Notes: a model not told the origin generated them from the sequence alone. A DNA stretch of 64,000 bases from Anoxynatronum sibiricum (GCF_039414295.1 NZ_JBCITM010000019.1:10266-74265); one strand, 5' to 3'; counted from the stretch's first letter, positions 25,826 through 35,121 are shown. Program-made: numbers and translations.

Positions 25826-27121
25826 CTAATTATTGGGGATGCGCAGTACCTGGCCGGCCCTGAGGCTGGAAGCATCGGTGATGTTATTGTAGCTCATGAT
25901 TTCAGGGTAGCGGCTTCCGTCGCCATAGAAACGAAGGCTGATGGCATAGAGGGTGTCCCCTGACTGAACAGTGTAGCTGGTGTGAGGTTCAGTGGATGCC
26001 GGCGGCGGGGTGGCCGGCGGAGAGGTTTCGTTATTGGGAGAATCCTCACCCGGATCTTCAGTTCCTGGTGTTTCACCAGGTTCTTCCGATTCATCTCCAC
26101 CGGGTATCTCCTGGTCAGATGGATCACTTGCCGGCACTTCAGGGGTTTCCATTACCGGCGGTGTTTCGGCCACTTCATCGGCAGGTTCCCGGTTCAGAAT
26201 GCGGTTGATACCCATGATTCCAAGAAATAACAGCAGGAGGGCAGCCAATGTCACCAACAGGGTTTGGCGTCGGCGGGCCCTTTTGCTCCGGCGTCCCACC
26301 CGGCGTTCCCGGGTGAGTAAAAAGGGTCGTTCTGGTGCGTCTGGATGGTCTGGCATCATTAAAATGTCTCCTTCCTCGTTGTTGGATGCAGTCCGGGTTC
26401 TTGTACTGCGAGGCTCAATCGGTGACGGCGGCCGGTGATCCTGACTGAGGCGCGTTTTGAAAAAAATGGGGTTGAAATCTTTTTGTACAGCCTGTATGTC
26501 CGGGTACTCTCCCAGATAACAGCGATGAATAATGCCGGCCACCTCTGGGTGAGACCCTTCCTGCACTTCGTCCAATCGGGCATAAAGAGAATTGCCATAC
26601 ACACAGAGAAGAAAGTCGCCGATACGCTGCAGGTAACTTGGCCATGAGGCACTAAGGTCTTCGGGAGAGAAAAAAAGAATGTTATTCAGACATACAATTT
26701 TCCTGTCGACCACCGAGATGTTCCCGAAAGAAGAAAGAACATACCTCACCACCAAGGGCAATGGCTCCATGACCAGCAACTTATTCAGGTAGTTGCTGAC
26801 AATCTGTCCCTTTTCATAAGGGTTTAGAATGGTATTGGTGACAAAGGAAGGGAATGGTTTGCCGGGACATTGTTTTGAAACGGTGTAGAAAACATCTTCC
26901 ACCAGAAAAAAATCATCGAAAAACTGTTTCATTTCCCGATCAAAATGCTGAAAAGCCTCCATCACGGGTTCGCCGGCCTCCAGATCCCGGAAAGCCGTGA
27001 CGTATACTGGTGTTTTAGACTCGGAAAACAGGTCCTGCGCCAGATAAATCCGCTGAAAGGCGTCCTGGTGAAGCACCTCTTCCACTTGATACTGGTCGTT
27101 GATGAGCATTTCCCGGTTCAT
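25826..27121 (-). CDS. Membrane protein: kinase-like N-terminus, one TM helix, external LysM
   Basis: About 431 residues. The N-terminus (INDQYQVEEVLHQDAFQRIYLAQDL) looks like the first strands of a Ser/Thr kinase fold, but I find no catalytic HRD or DFG motifs. A basic stretch (RRVGRRSKRARRR) precedes a single membrane helix near residues 287-305. Then comes a Pro/Glu-rich linker and a C-terminal LysM domain (YTVQSGDTLYAISLRFYG) that would bind peptidoglycan. The order implies a cytosolic head and an outside wall-binding tail. I place the start at ATG 27121, which has GGGAGG 8 bases upstream. Function unknown. Confidence 0.75.
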   Translation of the reverse strand: MNREMLINDQYQVEEVLHQDAFQRIYLAQDLFSESKTPVYVTAFRDLEAGEPVMEAFQHFDREMKQFFDDFFLVEDVFYTVSKQCPGKPFPSFVTNTILNPYEKGQIVSNYLNKLLVMEPLPLVVRYVLSSFGNISVVDRKIVCLNNILFFSPEDLSASWPSYLQRIGDFLLCVYGNSLYARLDEVQEGSHPEVAGIIHRCYLGEYPDIQAVQKDFNPIFFKTRLSQDHRPPSPIEPRSTRTRTASNNEEGDILMMPDHPDAPERPFLLTRERRVGRRSKRARRRQTLLVTLAALLLLFLGIMGINRILNREPADEVAETPPVMETPEVPASDPSDQEIPGGDESEEPGETPGTEDPGEDSPNNETSPPATPPPASTEPHTSYTVQSGDTLYAISLRFYGDGSRYPEIMSYNNITDASSLRAGQVLRIPNN

Positions 27122-27331
27122 GCTGAATCCCTCCCCGTGGCTTCCGATCAATGGCGGACTGCCCCTTCTGTATACATATTCGATGGAAAGCCTGAAATTC
27201 CTTTTTATTTCATGATTTTTTTTGAAGTGCCATAAACTCGGTTTCTAAAACCACGGATGGCGTATCTTTGTTCGTTGAATCAATACCCTTCATAGGAGGG
27301 TCTTACACCGGCAAATGTCAGGAGAATATTC

Positions 27332-29443
27332 ATGAAGCGAACAGAAGAAAAAAAACAAACTCAGTTGTCGCACTTTGCTGCGGTTCTGAAAAAGCACTGC
27401 GATGCCACCAGGTTCTCGCGCTGCCTGATGGCATTCGTCATACCAATGCTGGTGGTGCCACTGGTGATGGTGCAGAGCGTCCCGGTGGAAGCGGCGCTGG
27501 ATAATCCTTACCTTCAAAGGCAGCAGCTGGTGTTGCGGGTGGCCTTTGATCCCCGGCTGGCACCGCTGCAGTATGAGACGTCGGAGGGTTACCAGGGGTT
27601 CAGTATTGATCTCATGGAAACCATGGGGAGACGAAATGATTTTCAGGTTCAATGGGTGCCCATGACCATGACGCAGGCGCAGCAGAGCCTTCAGGAAGGC
27701 GCGATTGACGTGATCATGGGGATTGACTACCAGGCCCGGCTGGCGCCGGAGATGGAGTTCACCGAACCTTTTTTTTCCTCAACAGTGGGGCTCATGGTAC
27801 CGGCGGGTGCCACCGACATCGAATCCATTGCTGATTTGTCTGAAAAACTGGTGGCCATTCAACGACATTCCCTGGAGCACGATTTTCTTCAGAATGTGTG
27901 GCGTATCAATTTCAACACCACTGAAAATCTGGTGGACGGTCTGGCACTCATGGAAATGGATCGGGCAGAAGCGCTGGTGGGAGACCGGCTGGTTTTGCAG
28001 CATGCCCTGTCGGAACTGATGCTGGAGGAGGAATATCAGTTTGTCAGCAGCTATGTGATCCCTCTGGAGTACGCCATGGCGGTTAAAAAAGAGAACTTTG
28101 GTCTGTTGAACCTGCTGAACCGGGGGTTGCAACAGGCGAAGGGCCAGGGAATCCATCATGAGTTACAGGAAAAATGGTTTGGCAGTAACCTTCTCCAGGC
28201 CCGGCTTGAACAAACCCTCAAAGCACTGGGGTTTATTCTGGCCCTGATTTTTGGCGTCTTTCTCATCAGCTTGTGGTGGAACCGCATGCTGCAAATGGAG
28301 GTGCAACGAAAAACCGGCGAATTGAAGGCAGCCAACCGGGATCTGGAATACCAGATTCTGGAAACCCGCAATATGAGTGGGTTAATGGAGCAAATCATGC
28401 GAAACAGCCCCCGGGGATTGGTAACGGTGGATCGAAAAGGTCTGGTGACCGCACTGAACCCCCGGGCCCAGGAACTCACCGGAGAAGCTGAATCTCTGAA
28501 AGATAAGCCTTATACAGCATCACCCCTCTTGAAAACCCTGCTGGAAACGCGTCTGAAGCATGTGCTGGAAGAAGGGGTTCAGTATGTGGGAGGGGAACTG
28601 CGCTGGCAGCCGGAAGAGAAGGGCAGTCGGGTGGATATTCGCTACACCCTTTACCCTGCCAGAGATGTGGAAAAACAGATTACCGGCATGATTCTTACGC
28701 TGGAAGATATAACAGAGGAGCGAAAGCAGCGGGAGCAGGGCTTTGAGCGGGAAAAAAGCCGGGCTCTGCATCAGGTGGTGGCAGGAATTGCTCATGAAAT
28801 CCGAAATCCCCTCACATCCATCAAAACCTTTGTGGAACTGATCCCGGCAAAGATTCTAAATCCCCAGTTTCAGGAGAACATCGTGCGGCATGTTCCCCGG
28901 GAGGTGGAGCGGGTGAGTCAGCTCATTGAAAGCCTCATCGACTATGCCCGGCCACGGCCGCCCAACCGGGAAGTATGTGATGCGGCTGAATTATTGAGGT
29001 CCTGCACGGCATTGTTCGAACCCGTCTTCAACAGCAAGGGATTTCAGCTGAAAAGCCGGCTGGAGAAGGGTTGTGTGATTCAGGCGGACCGGGATCAAAT
29101 TAAACAGGTGTTGGTCAACTTTCTGTTAAATGGGCTGGAAGCCATGGAAATGCGTGTCAATGAAGAGGAAACAACGATGCCGCTATCCATGACCACCAGT
29201 TGCCGCTTAGAAGGCGCCCATGTGTGGATTGATCTGAAGGATGAAGGGGTGGGCATGAGCCCGGAAGAGCTGAAGAACATTCTGGAACCTTTTTATTCCA
29301 CTAAAAAAGAGGGTACCGGTCTGGGGCTGCCCCTGTCCAAACGGTATCTGGAAGACAATGGAGCTGTACTCAGCTTTGAAAGCGAAAAAGGACAGGGCAC
29401 CATTGTCCACCTGCAGTTTGAGAGGATGACGGATCATGGATAA
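27332..29443 (+). CDS. Sensor histidine kinase with extracellular solute-binding domain
   Basis: 703 residues. A signal/membrane segment (about 28-52) is followed by an SBP_bac_3-type domain (VLRVAFDPRLAPLQYE to about 290), a second membrane helix near 297-315, a PAS domain, a HisKA box with the phosphorylated His at about 488 (AGIAHEIRNPLTS), and an HATPase (DEGVGMSPEEL, GTGLGLPLSKRY). It should bind a small solute outside and phosphorylate the regulator encoded next, whose gene overlaps by 8 bases. AGGAG precedes ATG 27332. Context suggests it senses the substrate of the TRAP transporter downstream. Confidence 0.92.
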   Translation: MKRTEEKKQTQLSHFAAVLKKHCDATRFSRCLMAFVIPMLVVPLVMVQSVPVEAALDNPYLQRQQLVLRVAFDPRLAPLQYETSEGYQGFSIDLMETMGRRNDFQVQWVPMTMTQAQQSLQEGAIDVIMGIDYQARLAPEMEFTEPFFSSTVGLMVPAGATDIESIADLSEKLVAIQRHSLEHDFLQNVWRINFNTTENLVDGLALMEMDRAEALVGDRLVLQHALSELMLEEEYQFVSSYVIPLEYAMAVKKENFGLLNLLNRGLQQAKGQGIHHELQEKWFGSNLLQARLEQTLKALGFILALIFGVFLISLWWNRMLQMEVQRKTGELKAANRDLEYQILETRNMSGLMEQIMRNSPRGLVTVDRKGLVTALNPRAQELTGEAESLKDKPYTASPLLKTLLETRLKHVLEEGVQYVGGELRWQPEEKGSRVDIRYTLYPARDVEKQITGMILTLEDITEERKQREQGFEREKSRALHQVVAGIAHEIRNPLTSIKTFVELIPAKILNPQFQENIVRHVPREVERVSQLIESLIDYARPRPPNREVCDAAELLRSCTALFEPVFNSKGFQLKSRLEKGCVIQADRDQIKQVLVNFLLNGLEAMEMRVNEEETTMPLSMTTSCRLEGAHVWIDLKDEGVGMSPEELKNILEPFYSTKKEGTGLGLPLSKRYLEDNGAVLSFESEKGQGTIVHLQFERMTDHG

Positions 29444-30821
29444 AATTCTGATTGTGGATGACGAAATTTCCATTTGTTCTTCCCTGACATTTGCCCTGGA
29501 AGATCGTTTTGATGTGCAGGCAGTTACTGACGCCTCTCAGGCCATGCAACTGGCCCGACAGGAGACCTTCCATCTCTGTCTGTTGGATCTGAAGATCGGG
29601 CAGGTGAATGGTATTGATGTGCTGGAGCAGATGAAAGCCATTCAGCCGGAGATGGTGGTGATTATGATGACTGCCTATGCCTCCATCTCTTCATCGGTGG
29701 AAGCCATCAAAAAAGGGGCTTATACTTACCTCACCAAGCCCCTGCACATGGAAGCCATGCTGTCGGTGATTGAACAGGCTCTGGCATACCAGCGGCTGAA
29801 CCGGCAGCTGGAGTATCTCAGCAGCGAGCTGGCTGAAAAATACACTGACAAGGGCATTATCGGAAACAGCCCTCCCATGAAAGTGGTGTTCAGTAAGATT
29901 GAAAAACTGAAAGATTTGGACACCAGTGTGTTGGTAGTGGGTGAAAGCGGTACCGGTAAAGAACTGGTGGCCCGGGCCCTCCATTTCTCAGGCCAGCGGC
30001 GAAAGCATCGCTTTGTGGCATTGAACTGTGCTGCAATCCCGGAAAACCTGCTGGAAAGTGAACTGTTCGGGCATCGCAAAGGGGCTTTTTCCGGTGCCAA
30101 TGCCGATAAACCCGGCAAGTTTGAGTATGCCAATCAGGGAACTCTTTTTCTGGATGAGATCGGCGATATGCCGCTGGGACTACAGGCCAAGCTCCTCCGG
30201 GTGCTGCAGCAGAAAGAAGTGACGCCTCTGGGGGCCAACCGCCCCATTCCCCTGGATGTGCGGGTGATTGCTGCCACCAACCAGGACTTAAATGAAAGCG
30301 TGCGGCAGGGAACCTTTCGCCAGGACTTATACTATCGACTGAATGTGGTGACGGTGAGCATGCCGGCCCTGCGCACCATGCGGGAAGACTTGCCCCTTTT
30401 GTTTCGTCATTTCTTAAAAAGTTTTCAAAAGCCGGGGGAACCGGTGAGAAAACTGTCTGAGGAAGCAGCTCAGGGGCTAATGCACTATGACTATCCTGGC
30501 AACATTCGTGAACTGGGAAATATTTTGGAAGGTGCCTGTATCATGGCAGAGGGAGAGATGATTCAGTGGCATGATTTGCCGGAAGAAGTGCGCAAGATCA
30601 CCCCTATTCCTGACAACAATGGGGAAATGGAGAGGGATGTCTTTTCTGGTCTGGTGGGCATGACGCTGGAAGAAATTGAAAGAAAAGTCATCGAAGCAAC
30701 CCTGGCCAGCCATGAAGGACACCGGCAAAAAACGGCAGAGGTTTTGGGAATCAGTGAACGGGGGCTCCGGAATAAAATCAACCGGTATTCTTTGGGAACT
30801 TCTGACCCTGTGAGCCGGTAG
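29436..30821 (+). CDS. NtrC-family sigma-54-dependent response regulator
   Basis: 461 residues in the classic order. Receiver domain (ILIVDDE, phospho-acceptor D51 in LLDLK, LTKPL); AAA+ domain with Walker A GESGTGKE, the sigma-54 contact loop GAFSGA at 216-221 (usually GAFTGA), and FLDEIGDMPLGLQAKLLRVLQ; C-terminal Fis-type helix-turn-helix (KTAEVLGISERGLRNKINRY). It needs RpoN for output. A strong sigma-54 promoter lies ahead of the transporter genes that follow, with palindromes between, so its target is almost surely that operon. Confidence 0.95.
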   Translation: MDKILIVDDEISICSSLTFALEDRFDVQAVTDASQAMQLARQETFHLCLLDLKIGQVNGIDVLEQMKAIQPEMVVIMMTAYASISSSVEAIKKGAYTYLTKPLHMEAMLSVIEQALAYQRLNRQLEYLSSELAEKYTDKGIIGNSPPMKVVFSKIEKLKDLDTSVLVVGESGTGKELVARALHFSGQRRKHRFVALNCAAIPENLLESELFGHRKGAFSGANADKPGKFEYANQGTLFLDEIGDMPLGLQAKLLRVLQQKEVTPLGANRPIPLDVRVIAATNQDLNESVRQGTFRQDLYYRLNVVTVSMPALRTMREDLPLLFRHFLKSFQKPGEPVRKLSEEAAQGLMHYDYPGNIRELGNILEGACIMAEGEMIQWHDLPEEVRKITPIPDNNGEMERDVFSGLVGMTLEEIERKVIEATLASHEGHRQKTAEVLGISERGLRNKINRYSLGTSDPVSR

Positions 30822-30840
30822 GTTTTGTCCCGGCTCATTT
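30811..30840 (+). terminator. Weak terminator at the end of the regulator gene
   Basis: TGAGCCGG (30811-30818) pairs with CCGGCTCA (30830-30837), followed only by TTTC. The left arm is inside the last codons. Confidence 0.45.
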
Positions 30841-30848
30841 CAACATAC

Positions 30849-31019
30849 CGGCAAAAAATGCCGCAACGGCATAAATTGCCGCAGCATCGAAACGAGCCGC
30901 GGGTTTGATAATTATATATCAATATCAGTGGAATCATCGGGGAATTGCCTGTTGTGAGGCCTGTAAAAAGGGTGTTGGCAAGACTGCCGGTGATTTTGAT
31001 GTTACGGCAAAAAATGCCG
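30849..31019. promoter_or_regulatory. Three CGGCA-N5-TGCCG palindromes, putative enhancer sites
   Basis: Perfect copies at 30849-30863, 30867-30881 (centres 18 bases apart) and 31005-31019. A degenerate one with a 4-base spacer is at 30976-30989. They lie between the NtrC-type regulator and the sigma-54 promoter, about 285-440 bases upstream of it, where activator-binding sites are expected. Assignment to this regulator is inference from symmetry and position. Confidence 0.7.
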
Positions 31020-31093
31020 GTGATGGCGGGTGAACCGTAAACGAGCCAGTAGTGTTGACAGAGAAAACAACGGCGGGTCACGAAAAAACAGCA

Positions 31094-31117
31094 CCGGGAG
31101 AGAAAAAACGCTCCCGG
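31094..31117 (+). terminator. Hairpin in the regulator-transporter spacer
   Basis: CCGGGAG (31094-31100) pairs with CTCCCGG (31111-31117) around a 10-base A-rich loop; only a short T run follows. It could block read-through toward the transporter operon. Confidence 0.4.
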
Positions 31118-31294
31118 CTGATTTGATGGGATCATGAGGCATTCCCTTACTGCCAGATAATATGATATGAGTTCAATGCGTTGAAATCACGCAAAGAGGA
31201 AAGACAAAATGGCAAACGTTTACCAGGCTTATCTTGCCGGCAGTGGGGAAGATGCGGGTGTGGAGAAATGTTTTTTTGCACAACCGGTGATCAC

Positions 31295-31310
31295 TGGCAC
31301 GATCTTTGCA
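31295..31310 (+). promoter_or_regulatory. Sigma-54 promoter of the TRAP operon
   Basis: TGGCACGATCTTTGCA matches the sigma-54 consensus TGGCAC-N5-TTGCA, with GG and GC in the -24/-12 spacing. It lies about 68 bases before the binding-protein ATG. Confidence 0.9.
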
Positions 31311-31378
31311 ATTTAACAGAGCAGTGTGTCAGATCGCTTTGACATCAAAAGAAACTAACAAGCAAAGGGGAGAAAAAA

Positions 31379-32407
31379 ATGAAGAAAATCTTAGCAATCC
31401 TGTTACTGATGACCATGGTATTGGCAGCCTGTGGCGGCGGTGCATCAGCACCGGCAGCACCGGCACCGGCAGAGTCGGGTGAGGCACCGGCTGAAACACC
31501 GGCAGAGGCACCGGCTGCGAGCCGTGACCTGTTTGTCACTGTGGCCACCGGACCCACCAGTGGTGTTTATTATCCCATCGGCGGTGCTTTTTCCAGCATT
31601 ATTCAGAATGACTTGGGTTTCCGATCCTCTGCCCAGTCCACCGGTGCTTCTGTTGAAAACATCAACCTGATCCTCAACGGTCAGGCAGAACTGGCCATCA
31701 CCATGGCAGATGCTGTCACGCAGGCTTACCTTGGCTTTGGTGCCTTTGAGGGAGAAGCCCCCAAAGAAGAACTTCGGGGTCTCATGAGCCTTTATCCCAA
31801 CTATGTGCAGCTGGTCACCATGGAATCCACCGGCATTGAAACCTTCTATGATCTGGAGGGCAAGCGTGTTGGTGTGGGGGCCCCCAACTCCGGAGTTGAA
31901 CTGAATGCCCGTCTCATGTTTGAAGCCCATGGCATGACCTATGACGATATTCGTCCTGACTACCTGAACTACGGCGAAGCTGTTGACCAAATGAGAAACG
32001 GCATGATAGACGCTGCATTTGTTACCTCCGGTATTCCCAACGCCACGGTGATGGATCTGGGAACCACCAATGCCATTCGCATTATCCCCATCGAAGGGGA
32101 AGGCATGGAGTACCTGAATGAAAATTATCCCTTCTTCACAGCCAACATTATTCCGGCTGGTACTTATGATAATGAAGAAGATGTTAACACAGCTACCATC
32201 ATGAATCTGCTGCTGGTACACAATGACTTGCCGGAAGATGCCGTGTATGAGATCACCAAAGGCTTCTTCGATCATCTGGACACCATTCACAGCGCTCACA
32301 ATGCGGCTAAAGAAAACATCAATCTTGACAGTGTGATGGAGGGAATGGTTGTTCCCCTGCATCCTGGAGCGCAGCGTTACTTCCAGGAAGTGGGAGCCAT
32401 TGACTAA
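31379..32407 (+). CDS. TAXI family TRAP transporter solute-binding lipoprotein
   Basis: 342 residues. The signal peptide ends in a lipobox (VLAAC), followed by an Ala/Pro/Glu repeat linker (about residues 25-48). The mature domain begins FVTVATGPTSGVYYPIGGAF, the TAXI hallmark, and contains VGVGAPNSGVE and AFVTSGIPN. It captures the substrate outside the cell for the fused permease two genes on. AGGGGAG precedes the ATG. TAXI proteins with known ligands bind glutamate or other carboxylates; the ligand here is unknown. Confidence 0.93.
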   Translation: MKKILAILLLMTMVLAACGGGASAPAAPAPAESGEAPAETPAEAPAASRDLFVTVATGPTSGVYYPIGGAFSSIIQNDLGFRSSAQSTGASVENINLILNGQAELAITMADAVTQAYLGFGAFEGEAPKEELRGLMSLYPNYVQLVTMESTGIETFYDLEGKRVGVGAPNSGVELNARLMFEAHGMTYDDIRPDYLNYGEAVDQMRNGMIDAAFVTSGIPNATVMDLGTTNAIRIIPIEGEGMEYLNENYPFFTANIIPAGTYDNEEDVNTATIMNLLLVHNDLPEDAVYEITKGFFDHLDTIHSAHNAAKENINLDSVMEGMVVPLHPGAQRYFQEVGAID

Positions 32408-32409
32408 CA

Positions 32410-32961
32410 GTGAAGACTGAAGCGGGAACCAAGTGGAGGGGGGAAACCTCCTCCTTTCTGCCATTCGCAGGTTTTCGAAAACTTAAATCAAAGCAGCAGG
32501 TACTGATACTGGCGGCACTCTGCCTGAGTCTCCTGTGGGGGCTCCTTCGATGGCTGCCAGCAGAGCCGGGGAGCATGATGGTGATCCGCACTGCAAATGA
32601 CATGGAAGTTCAGTGGCACACAGCTGTTGAAACAGGTGATGTGCTGGTGTTTCACTGGGTTCATTCTGTGGAGCACATTCCCTGGCAGGAAACCTTTGAA
32701 GTGACGGCAGAAAACACACTTATGCTGACAGAATCCCGGTTCGCCGGATTTGGTGCCGGTATCCCCCATGAAAATCAGGGAGGGGTGCGGGTGGAAAACG
32801 GCTGGGTGATTCTGGATAATATCCAACGGGAGATGAAGCAATACGACTGGATTCATTCCCACACAGCGTTACCTGAAATCTGGCTTAACGGAAAGGTCAT
32901 GCTGCAGGGAGCTGATCTGCCGCATCATCAACCCCTGACCCTGACCATTGAAGAGAGGTGA
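32410..32961 (+). CDS. DUF1850 protein of the TRAP operon
   Basis: 183 residues: a membrane helix (VLILAALCLSLLWGLL), then a DUF1850-type domain with HWVHSVEHIPWQETFEV and FAGFGAGIPHE. This small family is regularly encoded between TAXI binding proteins and fused TRAP permeases, as here; its role is not established. It begins with GTG two bases after the previous stop and abuts the permease gene. Confidence 0.82.
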   Translation: MKTEAGTKWRGETSSFLPFAGFRKLKSKQQVLILAALCLSLLWGLLRWLPAEPGSMMVIRTANDMEVQWHTAVETGDVLVFHWVHSVEHIPWQETFEVTAENTLMLTESRFAGFGAGIPHENQGGVRVENGWVILDNIQREMKQYDWIHSHTALPEIWLNGKVMLQGADLPHHQPLTLTIEER

Positions 32962-32966
32962 TTCAT

Positions 32967-34997
32967 TTGAACAGTGAACATGAAAAAAACCGGCAGGAAC
33001 CGGGGGTTCAGCCGGAAGAAACCATCGAAAAAAGCATCAGGGAACTGGAAATGGAAGCCATGGATGAGAAAAAGCAGCAGGAGCTGCTGGAGAAATTTGA
33101 CAATGAATCCCGGGTGCGCACTTTCACCAACCGGGGCATGGCGCTTTTTGTGAAGGCGTTTGCCATTGCTGTATCCCTCTATCATTTATACACGGCTTAT
33201 TTCGGAACACTGGTAACCCTGAAGCACCGTTCCCTCCATGTGGCCATGATTCTGGCCCTGGCCTTTGTGCTTTATCCTGCCTTCAAAAAATCCAGCAGAA
33301 ACCGGCTGGCCTGGTATGATGCAATTTGCTCGGTGCTGGCCCTGTCGGTCACTGCCTATATTTTTTCGGACTATCTGGGAATTGTTCACCGGGCGGGGGT
33401 GCCCAATCAGCTTGACCTCTTTTTCGGTGTGGTTCTCATTTTTCTGGTGCTTGAGTCAGCCCGGCGGGTTACGGGCTGGGCGCTGCCTCTCATGGGCGTT
33501 ATTTTTATATTGTATGCACTCTTTGGGCGTAACATGCCTGGTTTCTTCGGCCACCGGGGCTACAGCTGGACACAGATCGCCAATCATTTGTTTGTTTCCA
33601 CCGACGGGGTGTACGGAACCGCTGTTGGGGTGGCTTCCACCTATATTTTCCTCTTTATATTGTTTGGTGCTTTTATGAACAAGTCGGGAATGGGACAGTT
33701 TTTCAATGATATTGCACTGGCCTTTGCCGGTCACACCAAAGGCGGACCAGCAAAAGTGGCGGTGATTGCCAGCGGCTTTCTGGGGAGTATTAACGGGGCA
33801 GCTGTTGCCAATGTGGTGACCACCGGGGCCTTTACCATACCCCTGATGAAACGTACCGGTTACAGTGCAGATTTCTCCGGCGCGGTGGAAGCTTCCGCCT
33901 CTGTGGGTGGGCAGCTGCTGCCTCCCATTATGGGTGCGGCAGCGTTTATCATGGCAGAGGTGCTGGGTGTTCAGTACCGGGTCATTGTGATGGCAGCGAT
34001 TCTGCCGGCTCTGCTGTACTATTTGGGCATTATGGTGCAGGTACAGATGAGGGCTTCGAAAAACGGACTGGAAGGCTTGCCAAAAGACCAGCTGCCCACC
34101 ATTGGTGAGGTCATGAAAGAACGGGGACATTTGCTGCTCCCATTGATTTTCCTCGTTTACATGCTCTTTTTCAGTGGTCGGACCATCATTTACTCAGCTT
34201 TTCTCACCATCGTGGTGACCATTCTGGTGAGTATGCTGCGTCCAGCCACCCGCATGAACTTTAAGGATTTCCTGGACGCCCTTGATGCCGGTGCTCGTTC
34301 TTCAGTACCTGTGGCCCTGGCATGTGCAGCGGTGGGTCCCATTGTGGGGGTTGCCAGCATCACCGGGTTTGGACTGAGCATGGCCTACACCATTGTGTCT
34401 CTTGGAGGAACCAGTCTTCTCTTCACCCTCATGTTCACCATGCTGACCTGTATTATTCTGGGAATGGGATTGCCCAGTATTCCGGCGTACCTGATTACCG
34501 CCACCATGGCGGCTCCGGCACTGGTGCAACTGGGAATTGAACCCATTGTGGCCCATTTATTCGTGTTTTATTTCGCCATGTTTGCCAACATCACCCCGCC
34601 GGTGGCCCTGGCTTCCTTTGCAGCGGCGGGAATTTCCGGCGGCAATGCCATGCGCACAGGCTTTGAATCCATGAAGCTTTCCATGGCCGGGTTCATCGTC
34701 CCCTATATGTTTGTGTACAACAAAGCCCTGCTCTTGCAGGGCACCAGCCTGGCAGAGGGAATCATGGTCACCATCACTGCCATCATCGGCGTGGTGATGC
34801 TGGGAAGCGCCGCAGAAGGATACTTCTTTGCCCGCATGCCCATTCCCCTGCGCATCGTCCTCTTTGCCGCGGCACTTATGCTCATCAGTGCCAATATGCT
34901 GCAGGATGTGGTGGGGTTGGCAGTGATTGCGGTGGTATTGATGCTTCAATGGTCAAAAGCCAAAAAAGAAAAACATCAGGAACCCATATCAGCGTAA
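32967..34997 (+). CDS. TRAP transporter fused permease (DctQM type)
   Basis: About 676 residues with many membrane helices, corresponding to the fused small and large TRAP permease subunits. A charged N-terminal cytosolic segment (about 60 residues, EEKK-rich) precedes the helices. The large-subunit region includes GGPAKVAVIASGFLGSINGA, ILGMGLPSIPAYLITATMA and ANITPPVALASFAAAGISGG. TTG 32967 is preferred because GAGAGGTG lies 6 bases upstream; GTG 32958 is the alternative. It drives Na+- or H+-coupled uptake of the solute bound by the TAXI protein. Confidence 0.93.
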   Translation: MNSEHEKNRQEPGVQPEETIEKSIRELEMEAMDEKKQQELLEKFDNESRVRTFTNRGMALFVKAFAIAVSLYHLYTAYFGTLVTLKHRSLHVAMILALAFVLYPAFKKSSRNRLAWYDAICSVLALSVTAYIFSDYLGIVHRAGVPNQLDLFFGVVLIFLVLESARRVTGWALPLMGVIFILYALFGRNMPGFFGHRGYSWTQIANHLFVSTDGVYGTAVGVASTYIFLFILFGAFMNKSGMGQFFNDIALAFAGHTKGGPAKVAVIASGFLGSINGAAVANVVTTGAFTIPLMKRTGYSADFSGAVEASASVGGQLLPPIMGAAAFIMAEVLGVQYRVIVMAAILPALLYYLGIMVQVQMRASKNGLEGLPKDQLPTIGEVMKERGHLLLPLIFLVYMLFFSGRTIIYSAFLTIVVTILVSMLRPATRMNFKDFLDALDAGARSSVPVALACAAVGPIVGVASITGFGLSMAYTIVSLGGTSLLFTLMFTMLTCIILGMGLPSIPAYLITATMAAPALVQLGIEPIVAHLFVFYFAMFANITPPVALASFAAAGISGGNAMRTGFESMKLSMAGFIVPYMFVYNKALLLQGTSLAEGIMVTITAIIGVVMLGSAAEGYFFARMPIPLRIVLFAAALMLISANMLQDVVGLAVIAVVLMLQWSKAKKEKHQEPISA

Positions 34998-35094
34998 GGG
35001 TCAGCAACACCAATTAACAAAAAAATTGGAAACGGCTGTTCCTATGAATCGGCCAGTAAGAATCGATTCTACCATTTTGATGAGTCTCATAGAA

Positions 35095-35121
35095 AATCCT
35101 GACGGTATCTTCGGCAGGATT
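35095..35121 (+). repeat. Left flanking direct repeat of element copy 2
   Basis: A 27-base copy of the terminator hairpin at 35330-35356 with one mismatch, directly abutting the 207-bp element. It lacks a T run. Confidence 0.85.

Noticed and set aside
31445..32464. Long antisense frame (339 codons) over the TAXI gene
   Set aside because: A by-product of GC-rich codon usage opposite a well-identified gene.
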